A stretch of 64,000 nucleotides of DNA from Azorhizobium caulinodans ORS 571 (GTDB lineage Bacteria > Pseudomonadota > Alphaproteobacteria > Rhizobiales > Xanthobacteraceae): NCBI RefSeq assembly GCF_000010525.1, contig NC_009937.1, forward strand, positions 4,221,501 to 4,285,500, read 5' to 3'. This document shows, piece after piece, positions 1 through 9,086 of this stretch (positions within the stretch are counted from its first letter, which is position 1; each line of letters begins with the position of its first letter). The notes under the pieces are model-generated. The model was not told the DNA's origin. It did no database searches and saw only the letters and a program-made list of their open reading frames with translations. A program made the translations under genes and the position numbers.

Positions 1-86
1 TCTGCACATGCCGCATCGGAGTTCCTCCCGATGATCGTTCCGCATGCTCAGAATGGGCTTCCCGCACGGTGAGCGCAACGCGCCCC

Positions 87-446
87 TCAGAACGGCCCGC
101 GCGCATAGATGGCCTGAAGGCCGGCGGTGAGCTGGGCGACATGCTGCTCATAGACCTTGCGGATGCAGGGCACGCGGCTGCCGCAGGTGGCGCGATAGGC
201 GAGGAAGGCGCGCTGCTGGTCCTGGATGATGCCGCGTTCGCCCATGGCCACGAGATGGGTCAGCACGTCGTAGAGCGTTGCCGCACGCACATCGAGATCG
301 GACAGGTCGCGGTTGACGCACACCGCCTTCTCGTCCGGCGAGCGGGCCTTGGTGCAGTCGAAGCTGGCTGCGGCGGCGGGCGCAGGTGAGAAGGCGAGAA
401 CGAGACCCAGGAGGGCCAGGGCAGTGGACGCGCGGCGCAGTGTCAT
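87..446 (-). CDS. Secreted LprI-like (DUF1311) protein
   Basis: A 119-residue exported protein of the lysozyme-inhibitor LprI / DUF1311 type. A signal peptide covers about residues 1-26 (hydrophobic core then an Ala-rich cleavage region). The mature part starts with SFDC and has four Cys with the family pattern FDCxKA...EKxVC...LDxxxxxLY...QRxxLxxRxxC...C...Y. The start is the ATG that overlaps the queC stop codon as ATGA; the longer open frame upstream lies inside queC and is ignored. It is the last gene of a bolA-queC-lprI run, so co-translation is likely. A periplasmic role is inferred; the true target is unknown. Confidence 0.8.
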   Translation of the reverse strand: MTLRRASTALALLGLVLAFSPAPAAAASFDCTKARSPDEKAVCVNRDLSDLDVRAATLYDVLTHLVAMGERGIIQDQQRAFLAYRATCGSRVPCIRKVYEQHVAQLTAGLQAIYARGPF

Positions 447-1168
447 TCGCTCACCCTCGCGGCCTCGTAGCGGGCAAAGCCCTCGGCGCGCAGCTGGCAC
501 GCCGGGCAGGTCCCGCAGCCATGCCCCCACGGATGGCGCGGGCCGCGTTCGCCAAGATAGCAGGTATGGGTGTCCTCCACGATGAGGTCCACCAGCGCCC
601 GGCCGCCGAGCCGCTCGGCGAGCCGCCAGGTCTCGGCCTTGTCGATCCACATGAGCGGTGTCTCGAGCACAAAGCGCCGGTCCATGCCGAGGTTGAGCGC
701 CACCTGCAGGGCCTTGATGGTGTCGTCCCGGCAGTCCGGATAGCCGGAGAAGTCGGTCTCGCACATGCCGCCGACGATGTGCTTCAGCCCGCGCCGATAG
801 GCGAGCGCGGCGGCGAAGGTGAGGAAGACGATGTTGCGGCCGGGCACGAAGGTGTTCGGCAGGCCGCCCTCGGTCATCTCGATGGCGACGTCGCGGGTGA
901 GCGCCGTGTCGGAGACCGCGCCCAGCGCATCGAGCGCGAGGGTATGGTCCTCGCCCAGCTTCGCGGCCCAGGCCGGATTGAGCGCTGCCATGGCGGCGCG
1001 CACCTTCACCCGGCAGTCGAGTTCGATGCGGTGGCGCTGGCCATAGTCGAAGCCGAGCGTCTCCACCCGCTCGAAGCGGTCCAGCGCCCAGGCGAGCGTG
1101 GTGGTGGAATCCTGCCCGCCCGAGAACAGGACGAGCGCGCCCGAACCCGGGCCCGCGTCAGCACTCAT
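443..1168 (-). CDS. queC: 7-cyano-7-deazaguanine synthase QueC
   Basis: ATP-dependent enzyme that turns 7-carboxy-7-deazaguanine and ammonia into preQ0 in the queuosine pathway; cytosolic. The 241-residue protein has the PP-loop SGGQDS at residues 16-21 and a C-terminal zinc site with Cys203, Cys218, Cys221 and Cys224 (CGTCPAC core), as expected for the family. Length is normal. Its start overlaps the bolA stop by four bases and its stop overlaps the next gene in the same way, giving a tight three-gene unit. No other queuosine gene is visible nearby. Confidence 0.97.
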   Translation of the reverse strand: MSADAGPGSGALVLFSGGQDSTTTLAWALDRFERVETLGFDYGQRHRIELDCRVKVRAAMAALNPAWAAKLGEDHTLALDALGAVSDTALTRDVAIEMTEGGLPNTFVPGRNIVFLTFAAALAYRRGLKHIVGGMCETDFSGYPDCRDDTIKALQVALNLGMDRRFVLETPLMWIDKAETWRLAERLGGRALVDLIVEDTHTCYLGERGPRHPWGHGCGTCPACQLRAEGFARYEAARVSE

Positions 1169-1446
1169 TCGCCGGGCGCTTTGGCGTCGATGGCGAGCGC
1201 GTGGAGACCGCCGGCGATCTCGCCCGCCAGCAGCCCGTTCACCAGACGGTGGCGGTCGATGCGGCTCTTGCCCCGGAAGGCCTCGGAGACCACCCGCACC
1301 CGCAGGTGGGTGATGCCGCCGTCGGGTCGGGCGCGGTTGTGCGCGTGGCCCGCGTGGCGGTGGCTCTCGTCCTCCACCTCCAGCGAGATGGGCGAAAGGC
1401 CGGCAGCGAGCGCCGTGCGGATCTGGTCGAGATGAGCGTCGGACAT
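1165..1446 (-). CDS. BolA family protein
   Basis: A 93-residue BolA-like protein. BolA proteins partner with monothiol glutaredoxins in iron-sulfur and iron regulation and act in the cytosol. Visible family features are the N-terminal helix ([11 protein letters not shown]), the His-rich [10 protein letters not shown] stretch, the strand HLRVRVVS with [14 protein letters not shown], and the end [13 protein letters not shown]. The His residues in the [10 protein letters not shown] loop and the His of GLHAL are the usual cluster ligands. It leads the bolA-queC-lprI run through an ATGA overlap. The subtype (BolA or IbaG) is not assigned. Confidence 0.9.
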   Translation of the reverse strand: MSDAHLDQIRTALAAGLSPISLEVEDESHRHAGHAHNRARPDGGITHLRVRVVSEAFRGKSRIDRHRLVNGLLAGEIAGGLHALAIDAKAPGE

Positions 1447-1528
1447 GGCCTATCGGTACTGCCGCCGCGCGCCCGGCGTCAATGCGGCCGGCCAGCCCCG
1501 CGCGCTGCGCATGGGCGTCGCGGAGGGA

Positions 1529-2917
1529 TCAGGCGGGCAGCCACGAGAGCGCCAGCCCGGCAAGCGCGCAGACCCCGAGCGTCGCCATCATGCCGGCGCG
1601 GAAGCGGAGCATGGCGACCAGCGCGCCGACCGCAAGCACGGCCGCCCGCCAGTCGACGGACGCGAGCACCGGCACGTCGGGCGAGAGGCCGAGCACGCGC
1701 CATTCGCGCACCTCGCGAAACACCACATGCAAGGCGAACCAGACCGCGAGATTGAGGATGACGCCCACCACCGCCGCCGTGATGGCCGACATGGCGGCGG
1801 CGAGGCGCCGGTTGCCGCGCAGCGCCTCCATGTAGGGCGCGCCGAGGAAGATCCAAAGGAAACAGGGCGCGAACGTCACCCAGACGGTAAGCGCCCCGCC
1901 GAACAGCCCGGCGAGCCACGCCGGCAAGGCGCCGGGATCGCGATAGGCGGCGAGAATGCCCACGAACTGGAGGACGAGGATGAGCGGCCCCGGCGTCGTC
2001 TCCGCAAGGCCGAGCCCGTCCACCATTTCATGCGGCGAGAGCCAGCCGAAGGTCTCCACCGCCGCCTGCGCCACATAGGCCAAGGCCGCGTAGGCACCGC
2101 CGAACGTGACCACCGCCATGACGCTGAAGAAGGAGCCGATGGTCGCCCAGACGCTGTGGGGGCCGGTGAGAAGCGCCAGCAGCGCAACCGGCCCGAGCCA
2201 GGCCGGCAGCCAGACCGCCAGCACCTTCAGCGCGCGGCCGGCAGAAGGATGCGTGTGGGCCATGGCGCCTTGCGCGAAGAGATCGTCCACGATCCCCTCC
2301 CCCGCCGCCGGCGCGGCCGGCGCGCCAAAACCCTTGCCGGCAAAGGCGAAGCCGAACAGGCCTGCGGCCAGAACCACCAGCGGGAAGGGCACCTGCGCGG
2401 CATAGATGGCAACAAAGGCGAGCGCGGCGATGGCGAGATGCAGACGGGTCGAAAGCGCCCGCCGCCCGATGCGCAGCAGCGCCTGCACCACCACCGCCAG
2501 CACGGCGGCCTTGATGCCGAAGAACAGGGCGCTGATGAGCGGCACGTCGTGTGAAACGGCATAGAGCAGGCCGAGGGCGCTCATCACCACGGCGCCGGGC
2601 AGGATGAAGAGCAGTCCCGCCACCAGGCCGCCGAGGGTGCGATGCAGCAGCCAGCCGACGTAAGTGGCGAGCTGTTGCGCCTCCGGACCCGGCAGGAGCA
2701 TGCAGTAATTGAGGGCGTGCAGGAACCGCGTCTCGCTGATCCAGCCCCGCTCCTCGACGAGTTCGCGGTGCATGGTGGCGATCTGCCCAGCCGGCCCGCC
2801 GAAGCTCAGAAGCCCGATCCGCGCCCACACCCGCACCGCCTCGCCGAAGGACGGGAGCGCGACCGGAGCGGCGGGTGCGGGGGCTGTGCTGGTGGTGGTC
2901 CCGCCGGCGGAAGGCAT
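1529..2917 (-). CDS. chrA: Chromate transporter ChrA
   Basis: A 462-residue membrane protein of the CHR family, long-chain type with two homologous halves. The first half carries LLSFGGPAGQIATMHRELV and LLPGPEAQQLATY; the second half carries VVTFGGAYAALAYV and ETTPGPLI. About ten or more hydrophobic segments are visible. The family exports chromate from the cytosol, often with sulfate-linked energetics. A Pro/Ala-rich N-terminus of about 20 residues precedes the first domain. It lies 82 bases upstream of bolA on the same strand, so run-through into bolA-queC is possible. No chrB regulator is next to it. Confidence 0.93.
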   Translation of the reverse strand: MPSAGGTTTSTAPAPAAPVALPSFGEAVRVWARIGLLSFGGPAGQIATMHRELVEERGWISETRFLHALNYCMLLPGPEAQQLATYVGWLLHRTLGGLVAGLLFILPGAVVMSALGLLYAVSHDVPLISALFFGIKAAVLAVVVQALLRIGRRALSTRLHLAIAALAFVAIYAAQVPFPLVVLAAGLFGFAFAGKGFGAPAAPAAGEGIVDDLFAQGAMAHTHPSAGRALKVLAVWLPAWLGPVALLALLTGPHSVWATIGSFFSVMAVVTFGGAYAALAYVAQAAVETFGWLSPHEMVDGLGLAETTPGPLILVLQFVGILAAYRDPGALPAWLAGLFGGALTVWVTFAPCFLWIFLGAPYMEALRGNRRLAAAMSAITAAVVGVILNLAVWFALHVVFREVREWRVLGLSPDVPVLASVDWRAAVLAVGALVAMLRFRAGMMATLGVCALAGLALSWLPA

Positions 2918-3159
2918 GCGGCTTCGTCCTCATGCGGGCCCACCCCGCCGGGCGCGACCATGCCGTGGCGCGGGGCGGTTTCGCAAGCCTGTCCGCCCTC
3001 CCGTGCAGGGCGGCGGCACGCGTCCGCGCCTTGCGCCAGCGCCGGAGCGACGTATATGAGGTGCCGACGCCACAGCCCTCAGGGAAGGCGCCTCCCCTCG
3101 CCGGAAGTCCTCTCCCTTGCCTTGCCCGGCGATGGCGGGGCCCGCATACTCAGCCTGCC
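2918..3159. other. Divergent intergenic region, chrA / J-domain gene
   Basis: A 242-base gap between two divergent genes. It must hold both promoters, but no clear -35/-10 pair, operator or strong hairpin was recognised by eye. Open frames that cross it are shadows. Confidence 0.4.
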
Positions 3160-3759
3160 ATGAAAACAGACTCCCCCTTCTTCGACCGGATCCGGGTCAA
3201 GCCCGAACAGGACCGGTTGCGGAAGCCCACCTGCCCTCAATGCCAGTGGCCGGGCTGCGATCAGCCGGGCACCCATCGTGCGCCCAAGGGCCGGATGCAG
3301 GAAGGGCAGTACTGGCTCTACTGCCTCGACCACGTGAAGGAATACAACCAGTCCTACAACTATTTCGCGGGCATGAGCGACTCGGCCGTCTACGCCTATC
3401 AGAAGGACGCGCTCACCGGGCACCGTCCCACTTGGCGCATGGGCACGCGCGGCGCCAATGACACTCCTGGCGGCGATGGCATGCGCGATCCGTTCGGCTT
3501 CACCGCCGAAATGGGCAGCCATGGCGCGGGCTTCGCGCCCAGCGAGCCGGAGGGCCGCGCCATCCGCACCGCGGAGCGGCAGGCGCTGGAGATCATGGGC
3601 CTCGAGCTTTCGGCCACCGGGCCGGAGATCAAGGCCCGCTTCAAGGAACTGGTGAAGAAGCACCACCCGGATGCCAATGGCGGCGACAAATCCGCGGAGG
3701 AGCGGCTGCGCAATGTCATCCAGGCGCACAGCACGCTGAAGAAGGCCGGTTTCTGTTGA
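3160..3759 (+). CDS. J-domain (DnaJ-like) protein
   Basis: A 199-residue protein with a C-terminal J-domain, a co-chaperone module that stimulates Hsp70 ATPase activity. The domain runs from about residue 140 (ALEIMGLELSATGPEIKARF) to the end and has the diagnostic loop KKHHPDANGGD, with the HPD motif intact. The N-terminal half has a Cys-rich stretch CPQCQWPGCDQPG that may bind metal. The ATG at 3160 was chosen because the N-terminal sequence MKTDSPFFDRIRVKP looks authentic, while the upstream open frame is low-complexity. It sits 122 bases ahead of cobS on the same strand, a pairing common in alphaproteobacteria. Confidence 0.92.
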   Translation: MKTDSPFFDRIRVKPEQDRLRKPTCPQCQWPGCDQPGTHRAPKGRMQEGQYWLYCLDHVKEYNQSYNYFAGMSDSAVYAYQKDALTGHRPTWRMGTRGANDTPGGDGMRDPFGFTAEMGSHGAGFAPSEPEGRAIRTAERQALEIMGLELSATGPEIKARFKELVKKHHPDANGGDKSAEERLRNVIQAHSTLKKAGFC

Positions 3760-3881
3760 GCCCTGCGTGCAGCGCACATGCGCGCACGAAGGCTGTTTTT
3801 GCACGTGCGGAAAACCTTTAAGGTGCCGCGAGCATGAATGCGGAAGAGTGAAGCGCGGCGGGCCGCGCAAACGGAGGCATG

Positions 3882-4862
3882 ATGAGCACCGAGACCGTGG
3901 CACCTACCCCCGACATGAAGGTTTCGGTGAGGCAGGTGTTTGGCATCGACATCGACATGGAAGTGCCGGCCTATTCCGAGCCGGATCCGCACGTTCCCGA
4001 TCTCGATCCCGATTATCTGTTCGATCGTCAGACCACCCTCGCGATCCTTGCGGGCTTTGCCTACAACCGCCGCGTGATGGTCACCGGCTATCACGGCACC
4101 GGCAAGTCCACCCACATCGAGCAGGTCGCCGCCCGCCTCAACTGGCCGTGCGTGCGCGTGAACCTCGACAGCCACATCTCGCGTATCGACCTCATCGGCA
4201 AGGATGCCATCGTGGTGCGCGACGGCATGCAGGTGACCGAGTTCCGCGACGGCATCCTGCCGTGGGCGCTCCAGAACAACGTCGCCATGGTGTTCGACGA
4301 ATATGACGCCGGCCGTCCGGACGTGATGTTCGTGATCCAGCGCGTGCTCGAAGTCTCCGGCCGCCTGACCCTGCTCGACCAGAACCGGGTGATCCGCCCC
4401 CACCCCGCCTTCCGCCTGTTCTCCACCGCGAACACGGTCGGCCTCGGCGACACCACGGGCCTCTATCACGGCACGCAGCAGATCAATCAGGGCCAGATGG
4501 ACCGCTGGTCCATCGTGACCACCCTCAACTACCTGCCCCACGACAAGGAAGTGGAGATCGTGCTCGCCAAGTCGAAGCACTATCAGAACCCGCAGGGACG
4601 CGAGACGGTGGCCCGCATGGTGCGCCTCGCCGATCTGACCCGTTCGGCCTTCATCAATGGCGACCTATCCACCGTGATGAGCCCGCGCACCGTGCTCACC
4701 TGGGCCGAGAATGCCGAGATCTTCAAGGACATCGGCTTCGCCCTGCGCGTCACCTTCCTGAACAAGTGCGACGAGCTGGAGCGTCCGCTGGTGGCGGAGT
4801 TCTATCAGCGCTGCTTCGGGCAGGAGCTCCAGGAGAGCGCGGTCAACCTCGTCCTCTCCTGA
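3882..4862 (+). CDS. cobS: Aerobic cobaltochelatase subunit CobS
   Basis: AAA+ ATPase subunit of the aerobic cobaltochelatase (CobN-CobS-CobT) that inserts cobalt into hydrogenobyrinic acid a,c-diamide during cobalamin synthesis. The 326-residue protein has Walker [10 protein letters not shown] at residues 69-77 and Walker B AMVFDEYD near 135-142. Two ATGs are adjacent (3879 and 3882); the Shine-Dalgarno GGAGG at 3873-3877 lies only one base from the first and four from the second, so 3882 is preferred. cobT follows after 74 bases. The large subunit cobN is not in the window. Confidence 0.97.
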   Translation: MSTETVAPTPDMKVSVRQVFGIDIDMEVPAYSEPDPHVPDLDPDYLFDRQTTLAILAGFAYNRRVMVTGYHGTGKSTHIEQVAARLNWPCVRVNLDSHISRIDLIGKDAIVVRDGMQVTEFRDGILPWALQNNVAMVFDEYDAGRPDVMFVIQRVLEVSGRLTLLDQNRVIRPHPAFRLFSTANTVGLGDTTGLYHGTQQINQGQMDRWSIVTTLNYLPHDKEVEIVLAKSKHYQNPQGRETVARMVRLADLTRSAFINGDLSTVMSPRTVLTWAENAEIFKDIGFALRVTFLNKCDELERPLVAEFYQRCFGQELQESAVNLVLS

Positions 4863-4877
4863 CGTCCCATGATGTGC

Positions 4878-4900
4878 GGCCCCTCCCATGCGGAGGGGCC
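4878..4900 (+). other. Hairpin between cobS and cobT
   Basis: A perfect 9-bp stem (GGCCCCTCC paired with GGAGGGGCC) with a 5-base loop, 15 bases after the cobS stop. There is no T-tract after it, so it is not a standard terminator. It may protect the cobS 3' end or set the CobS:CobT ratio; that role is inferred. Confidence 0.6.
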
Positions 4901-4936
4901 ATTCCGCCCGCGCCGGCGTCCGTGACAGGCTGAGCT

Positions 4937-6829
4937 ATGGCTGCCCCGACCAACAAGACCGTCAAGACCGCCCCCAAGGAAGCGCCTGCGGAGCCTTTCA
5001 AGCGCGCCGTGGCCGGCTGCTTCAAGGCCATCGCCGGGGTGGGCGAGTTCGAGGTCTCCTACGCTTCCGAACGTCCCTCGCTCGGCCCGGACCGGGCGCG
5101 TCTGCCCGACCTGCCCCGCCGCTTCACGGCGCAGGACGCGGCCGTGCTGCGCGGCCACGCCGATTCCATGGCGCTGCGCCTCGCCTGCCACGATCCCTCC
5201 GTGCATCGCCGCATGCTGCCCTCCGGCGACATCGCCCGCGCCGTGTTCGAGGCGGTGGAGCAGGCGCGCGTGGAAGCGCTCGGCTCCCAGCGCATGCTGG
5301 GCACCAAGAACAATCTCACCGCCATGCTGAGCGACCGCTACCATCGCGGTCCCTATGCGGAAATCACCGAGCGCGCCGACGCCCCCATCCAGGACGCGGT
5401 GGCCCTCATGGTGCGCGAGCGCCTGACCGGACAGGCGCCGCCGGCCGACGCGCGCAAGATCGTCGATCTCTGGCGCGACTATATCGAGGCGCGCGCGGAC
5501 AAGGACCTTTCCCGCCTCACCGACGTGCTGGGCGACCAGAAGAAGTTCGGCGAGATCACCCGCGATCTCCTCACCTCGCTCGAAATGGGCGAGGACCGCG
5601 GCCTCGAAAACGAGGACGACAACGAGAGCGACGAGGAATCCTCCGGAAATCAGGAGCAGGGCGACGAAGACGCCCAGCGTTCCGAGGACGACACGCAGGA
5701 CGGCGCTACCGAGGTGGAAGCCGAAATGTCCCAGGAGGAGCTGCCCGACAGCGCCTCGGAGAGCGAAGCCGGTCCGCCCGCCGAAATGCCGGACGATGCG
5801 GAACTGGGCGATTCCGACGAGGCCGCCGAGCCGTGGCAGCCCCGCCAGCCCCCTGCGCACGACACCAAGGGGCCGGAGTATCACGCCTACACGACGAAGT
5901 TCGACGAGGAGACCTCCGCCGAGGAGCTCTGCGACGCCGAGGAGCTGACGCGCCTGCGCGCCTATCTCGACAAGCAGTTGAACAACCTTCAGGGCGTCGT
6001 GGCCCGCCTCGCCAACCGCCTCCAGCGCCGCCTCCTGGCGCAGCAGAACCGGGCGTGGGAGTTCGATCTGGAGGAAGGCGTGCTGGACCCGGCCCGCCTC
6101 TCCCGCGTGGTCACCGATCCCACCGCCGCGCTCTCCTTCAAGCGCGAGCGCGACACCGAGTTCCGCGACACGGTGGTGACGCTGCTCATCGACAATTCCG
6201 GCTCCATGCGCGGCCGGCCGATCACGGTCGCTGCCACCTGCGCCGACATTCTCGCCCGCACGCTGGAGCGTTGCGCGGTGAAGGTGGAGGTGCTCGGCTT
6301 CACCACCCGCGCCTGGAAGGGCGGTCAGTCCCGCGAGGCGTGGCTGGCGGGCGGCAAGCCGGCCAATCCGGGCCGCCTCAACGACCTGCGCCACATCGTC
6401 TACAAGTCCGCCGACGCCCCCTGGCGCCGCGCCCGGCGCAACCTCGGCCTGATGATGCGCGAGGGGCTGCTGAAGGAGAATATCGACGGCGAGGCGCTCG
6501 ACTGGGCGCACAAGCGCCTGCTCGGCCGGCCCGAGGCGCGCAAGATCCTGATGATGATCTCCGACGGCGCGCCGGTGGACGATTCCACCCTCTCGGTGAA
6601 TGCCGGCAATTATCTCGAGCGCCATCTGCGCCATATCATCACGCAGATCGAGGACCGCTCGCCGGTGGAGCTCATCGCCATCGGCATCGGCCATGACGTC
6701 ACGCGCTATTACAAGCGTGCCGTGACCATCGTGGACGCCGAGGAGCTGGGCGGCGCCATGACCGAGAAGCTGGCGGAGCTGTTCGACGACAAGCCCGCCC
6801 CCGCTCCGCGCGGCCGGCGCCTGCACTGA
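4937..6829 (+). CDS. cobT: Aerobic cobaltochelatase subunit CobT
   Basis: Partner of CobS in the aerobic cobaltochelatase; the CobS/CobT rings drive CobN. The 630-residue protein has the family layout: an N-terminal helical domain, a very acidic linker (about residues 218-298, rich in Glu, Asp and Ser), and a C-terminal von Willebrand A domain with the MIDAS motif DNSGSM at 419-424 and a later [10 protein letters not shown] strand. Length is normal. Its TGA stop shares a base with the ATG of the next gene (TGATG), so the exported phytase-like gene is translationally coupled. No strong Shine-Dalgarno precedes its ATG. Confidence 0.97.
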   Translation: MAAPTNKTVKTAPKEAPAEPFKRAVAGCFKAIAGVGEFEVSYASERPSLGPDRARLPDLPRRFTAQDAAVLRGHADSMALRLACHDPSVHRRMLPSGDIARAVFEAVEQARVEALGSQRMLGTKNNLTAMLSDRYHRGPYAEITERADAPIQDAVALMVRERLTGQAPPADARKIVDLWRDYIEARADKDLSRLTDVLGDQKKFGEITRDLLTSLEMGEDRGLENEDDNESDEESSGNQEQGDEDAQRSEDDTQDGATEVEAEMSQEELPDSASESEAGPPAEMPDDAELGDSDEAAEPWQPRQPPAHDTKGPEYHAYTTKFDEETSAEELCDAEELTRLRAYLDKQLNNLQGVVARLANRLQRRLLAQQNRAWEFDLEEGVLDPARLSRVVTDPTAALSFKRERDTEFRDTVVTLLIDNSGSMRGRPITVAATCADILARTLERCAVKVEVLGFTTRAWKGGQSREAWLAGGKPANPGRLNDLRHIVYKSADAPWRRARRNLGLMMREGLLKENIDGEALDWAHKRLLGRPEARKILMMISDGAPVDDSTLSVNAGNYLERHLRHIITQIEDRSPVELIAIGIGHDVTRYYKRAVTIVDAEELGGAMTEKLAELFDDKPAPAPRGRRLH

Positions 6830-7845
6830 TGCGCCTCGTCAGCCGCCGCACCGCCCTCACGAGCCTCGTGGCGGCGGGCGGCGCGCTCGCCGCGCACAGG
6901 GCCTTTGCCAAGCCGCGCGAATTTCCCCTCGATCCCGTGCGGATCGAGGTGGAGGCCCGGGACATCACCCATTTCCAGCCCATGGCCGAAGCGATCCGCT
7001 TCGGCAAGCTGGAGTTTCGCGGCGGGCTGGTGCTCACCTCGTCCTATCCGGGCTTCGGCGGCATCTCGGGCTTCGCGCTTCAGCGGGACGGCCGGCGCTT
7101 TCTTGCCGTGACCGACGCCGGCCTGCTCTTGGACGGAGAATTGGCCACGGACGGCGACCGGCCCACGGGCCTTGCCAACGTGCGGGCCTGCGCGCTGAAG
7201 GACGACCGGGGCCGCCCCCTGGCGCTTCAGGGGCGGGAGGATGCCGAATCCCTCACCCTCTCGCCACGCGGCGTGTTCGTCGGCCTCGAAACCATCAATG
7301 AGATCTGGCTGTATCCCGCCGATCCCATGGGCCAGATCGGCATGCGCATCGACGTGCCTCCGGGTGTGAAGGCGCTGCGCTTCAATCTCGGTCTGGAGAG
7401 CCTTGCATACGCAGCCGAGGGGCCGCTCGGCGGCACGCTCATCGCTATCGGCGAAGAGGGCGCGAGCAAGAGCGCGGACCTTCCCGGCTTCCTCATCGGC
7501 GGGCCAACGCCCGGCACCTTCACCATCGCCAAGAGCGGACCCTTCAACGGCACGGATGCCTGCGTGGGACCGGACGGGGTCCTCTATCTGCTGGAGCGGC
7601 ATTTCTCCTTCAGCACCGGCGTGCTCATGCAGGTACGCCGCTTTTCCATGTCGGACGTGAAGCCGGGCGCGCGCCTCTCCGGCGAGATTTTGTTCACCGC
7701 CGACATGGCCTATGAGATCGACAATATGGAAGGCCTCGCCGTGACGCGGAACGCCGCCGGCGAGATCCTCCTGACCCTGATTTCGGACGACAATTTCTCG
7801 CCGCTCCAGCGCAACGTGCTGCTGCGCTTCGCGGTGGCGGCCTGA
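6829..7845 (+). CDS. Exported phytase-like esterase-domain protein
   Basis: A 338-residue protein of the esterase-like-activity-of-phytase family. It starts with a twin-arginine type signal (SRRTALTSL, Arg5-Arg6, then a hydrophobic Ala-rich segment ending AHRAFA). The mature part has propeller-like blocks such as GGISGFALQRDGRRFLAVTDAG, GREDAESLTLSPRG, NLGLESLAYAAEGPLGG, and the ending DNMEGLAVTRN...LISDDNFSPLQRNVLLRF, which are typical. The substrate is not known for this family. The gene overlaps cobT by one base, which ties it to the cobST transcript, although no B12-related role is known. Confidence 0.88.
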   Translation: MRLVSRRTALTSLVAAGGALAAHRAFAKPREFPLDPVRIEVEARDITHFQPMAEAIRFGKLEFRGGLVLTSSYPGFGGISGFALQRDGRRFLAVTDAGLLLDGELATDGDRPTGLANVRACALKDDRGRPLALQGREDAESLTLSPRGVFVGLETINEIWLYPADPMGQIGMRIDVPPGVKALRFNLGLESLAYAAEGPLGGTLIAIGEEGASKSADLPGFLIGGPTPGTFTIAKSGPFNGTDACVGPDGVLYLLERHFSFSTGVLMQVRRFSMSDVKPGARLSGEILFTADMAYEIDNMEGLAVTRNAAGEILLTLISDDNFSPLQRNVLLRFAVAA

Positions 7846-7911
7846 GGATCAAGGCGCGTTTTGCACGGCCGGTTGCCTGTGGCAGTTGCTCGCTCAACCC
7901 GGCCGCACTTG

Positions 7912-8032
7912 ACCCCTCCCAACCCTCCCCCGCAAGCGGGAGAGGGCTTTTCCCGCCCGGTTTCCATGCGGTGCATAACAGCCCGCGCAACGGGCCCCCT
8001 CTCCCGCCTGCGGGGGAGGGGTGGGGAGGGGG
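7912..8032. repeat. Large composite inverted repeat
   Basis: Two arms of about 36-39 bases (7912-7947 and 7994-8032) are near-perfect reverse complements separated by about 46 bases. Each arm itself holds a small hairpin (CCCCGC-AA-GCGGG in the first, CCCGCCTGCGGG in the second). It lies between the convergent phytase-like gene and the AraC/MGMT gene. It looks like a dispersed intergenic palindromic repeat of the kind seen in alphaproteobacterial genomes and could also act as a two-way transcription stop. Copy number cannot be judged from one window. Confidence 0.75.
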
Positions 8033-8064
8033 AAGATGCACCCTACGACTTCAACGCAGGCGTC

Positions 8065-9033
8065 TCAGCCCTCCGTCCCGATCCGGCCGGCCTCCCAGCC
8101 GAGTATCGCGCGCTTGCGGGTGAGGCCCCAGTGATAGCCGGTGAGATCGCCATTCTTGCCGAGCACGCGGTGGCAGGGCACCACGAAGGAGATGGGGTTC
8201 TTGCCCACCGCCGCGCCCACGGCGCGGGCGGCGGAGGGCTTGCCCACGTGTCCGGCTATGGTCGAATAGGTGGTGGCCCGGCCCATGGGAATGCGCAGCA
8301 GCGTCTCCCACACCCGGATCTCGAAGTCCGTGCCGATGAAGACGATGCGCAGCGGCTGCTCTTCCCGCCACGCCTCGGGGTTGAATATGCGCGACACCAG
8401 CGGCGCGGTGGCGGTGGGGTCCTCCAGATACGTGGCGTAGGGCCAGCGCCGGCGCATGTCGGCCAGCGCCGCCTCCTCCTCGCCCGCATCCGCGAAGGCA
8501 AGGCCGCAGAGGCCGCGCGGCGTACACATGGCGAGGGCCGTGCCGAAGGGCGAGGGATGGAGGCCGTAGCGGATGACCAGCCCCGCACCGCCCGTCTTCC
8601 ACTCGCCCGGCGACATGGCCTCATGCACCACGAAGAGGTCGTGCAGGCGGCCGGGACCGGAGAGGCCCAGCTCCAGCGCCGCATCGAGCACGTTCGGGCA
8701 TTCGGCCAGCACCTGCCGGGCGCGGTCCAGCGTCACCGCCTGAAGGAACGCCTTGGGGGTGAGGCCGCACCAGCGGCGGAAAAGATCGGTGAGCGCGCGC
8801 GGCGTCACGCCCGCGGCGGCGGCGATGGCTTCCACCTCGGGCTGGTCGCGCACGTGATGGGTCACATAAGCGACGGCGCGGCGCACCACGTCATAATCGG
8901 CGGCGCAGATGTCGAGGGCGGCGGCCGGACCTGCGACCATGCCGGCCAGCGGGCGGGGCAGTTCAAGCGGCAGGGTGGTCTGGGCGGTCAGGTCGAGCAC
9001 GGGCGTTCTTCCCCTTCGGACGTTTCGTGCCAT
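8065..9033 (-). CDS. AraC-type / O6-methylguanine-DNA methyltransferase fusion (Ada-like)
   Basis: A 322-residue protein with an N-terminal AraC-type helix-turn-helix region (about residues 45-140, with TPRALTDLFRRWCGLTPKAF) and a C-terminal methyltransferase domain with the suicide site VVPCHRV (Cys near residue 287). It transfers alkyl groups from O6-alkylguanine to itself. The N-terminal zinc domain of E. coli Ada, which senses methylphosphotriesters, is absent, so it is an Ada variant that may not be a true adaptive-response activator. The ATG at 9033 was taken; a GTG lies one codon upstream. Gene order gives no partner. Confidence 0.93.
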   Translation of the reverse strand: MARNVRRGRTPVLDLTAQTTLPLELPRPLAGMVAGPAAALDICAADYDVVRRAVAYVTHHVRDQPEVEAIAAAAGVTPRALTDLFRRWCGLTPKAFLQAVTLDRARQVLAECPNVLDAALELGLSGPGRLHDLFVVHEAMSPGEWKTGGAGLVIRYGLHPSPFGTALAMCTPRGLCGLAFADAGEEEAALADMRRRWPYATYLEDPTATAPLVSRIFNPEAWREEQPLRIVFIGTDFEIRVWETLLRIPMGRATTYSTIAGHVGKPSAARAVGAAVGKNPISFVVPCHRVLGKNGDLTGYHWGLTRKRAILGWEAGRIGTEG

Positions 9034-9086
9034 CACAGCACCGGCCGCGCCAGCGGGCCACCCGATTTCACCGCCGCGCGCCCCGA

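Noticed and set aside
1-86. Gene fragment at the left edge
   Set aside because: The 86 bases before the LprI-like gene stop show no coding pattern on either strand.
386-1435. Long plus-strand open frame of 349 codons across queC and bolA
   Set aside because: It is antisense to two genes with intact catalytic motifs and reads as Arg/Ala/Pro-rich sequence. High GC keeps such shadow frames open throughout the window.
3760-3881. Cobalamin riboswitch before cobS
   Set aside because: The gap is only about 120 bases and no B12-box was recognised.
4805-6826. 673-codon minus-strand frame opposite cobT
   Set aside because: CobT carries its MIDAS motif and expected length on the plus strand; the opposite frame has no recognisable domain.
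7909-8035. CRISPR-like repeat
   Set aside because: There are only two arms, and they are inverted rather than direct repeats, with no spacer series or cas gene.
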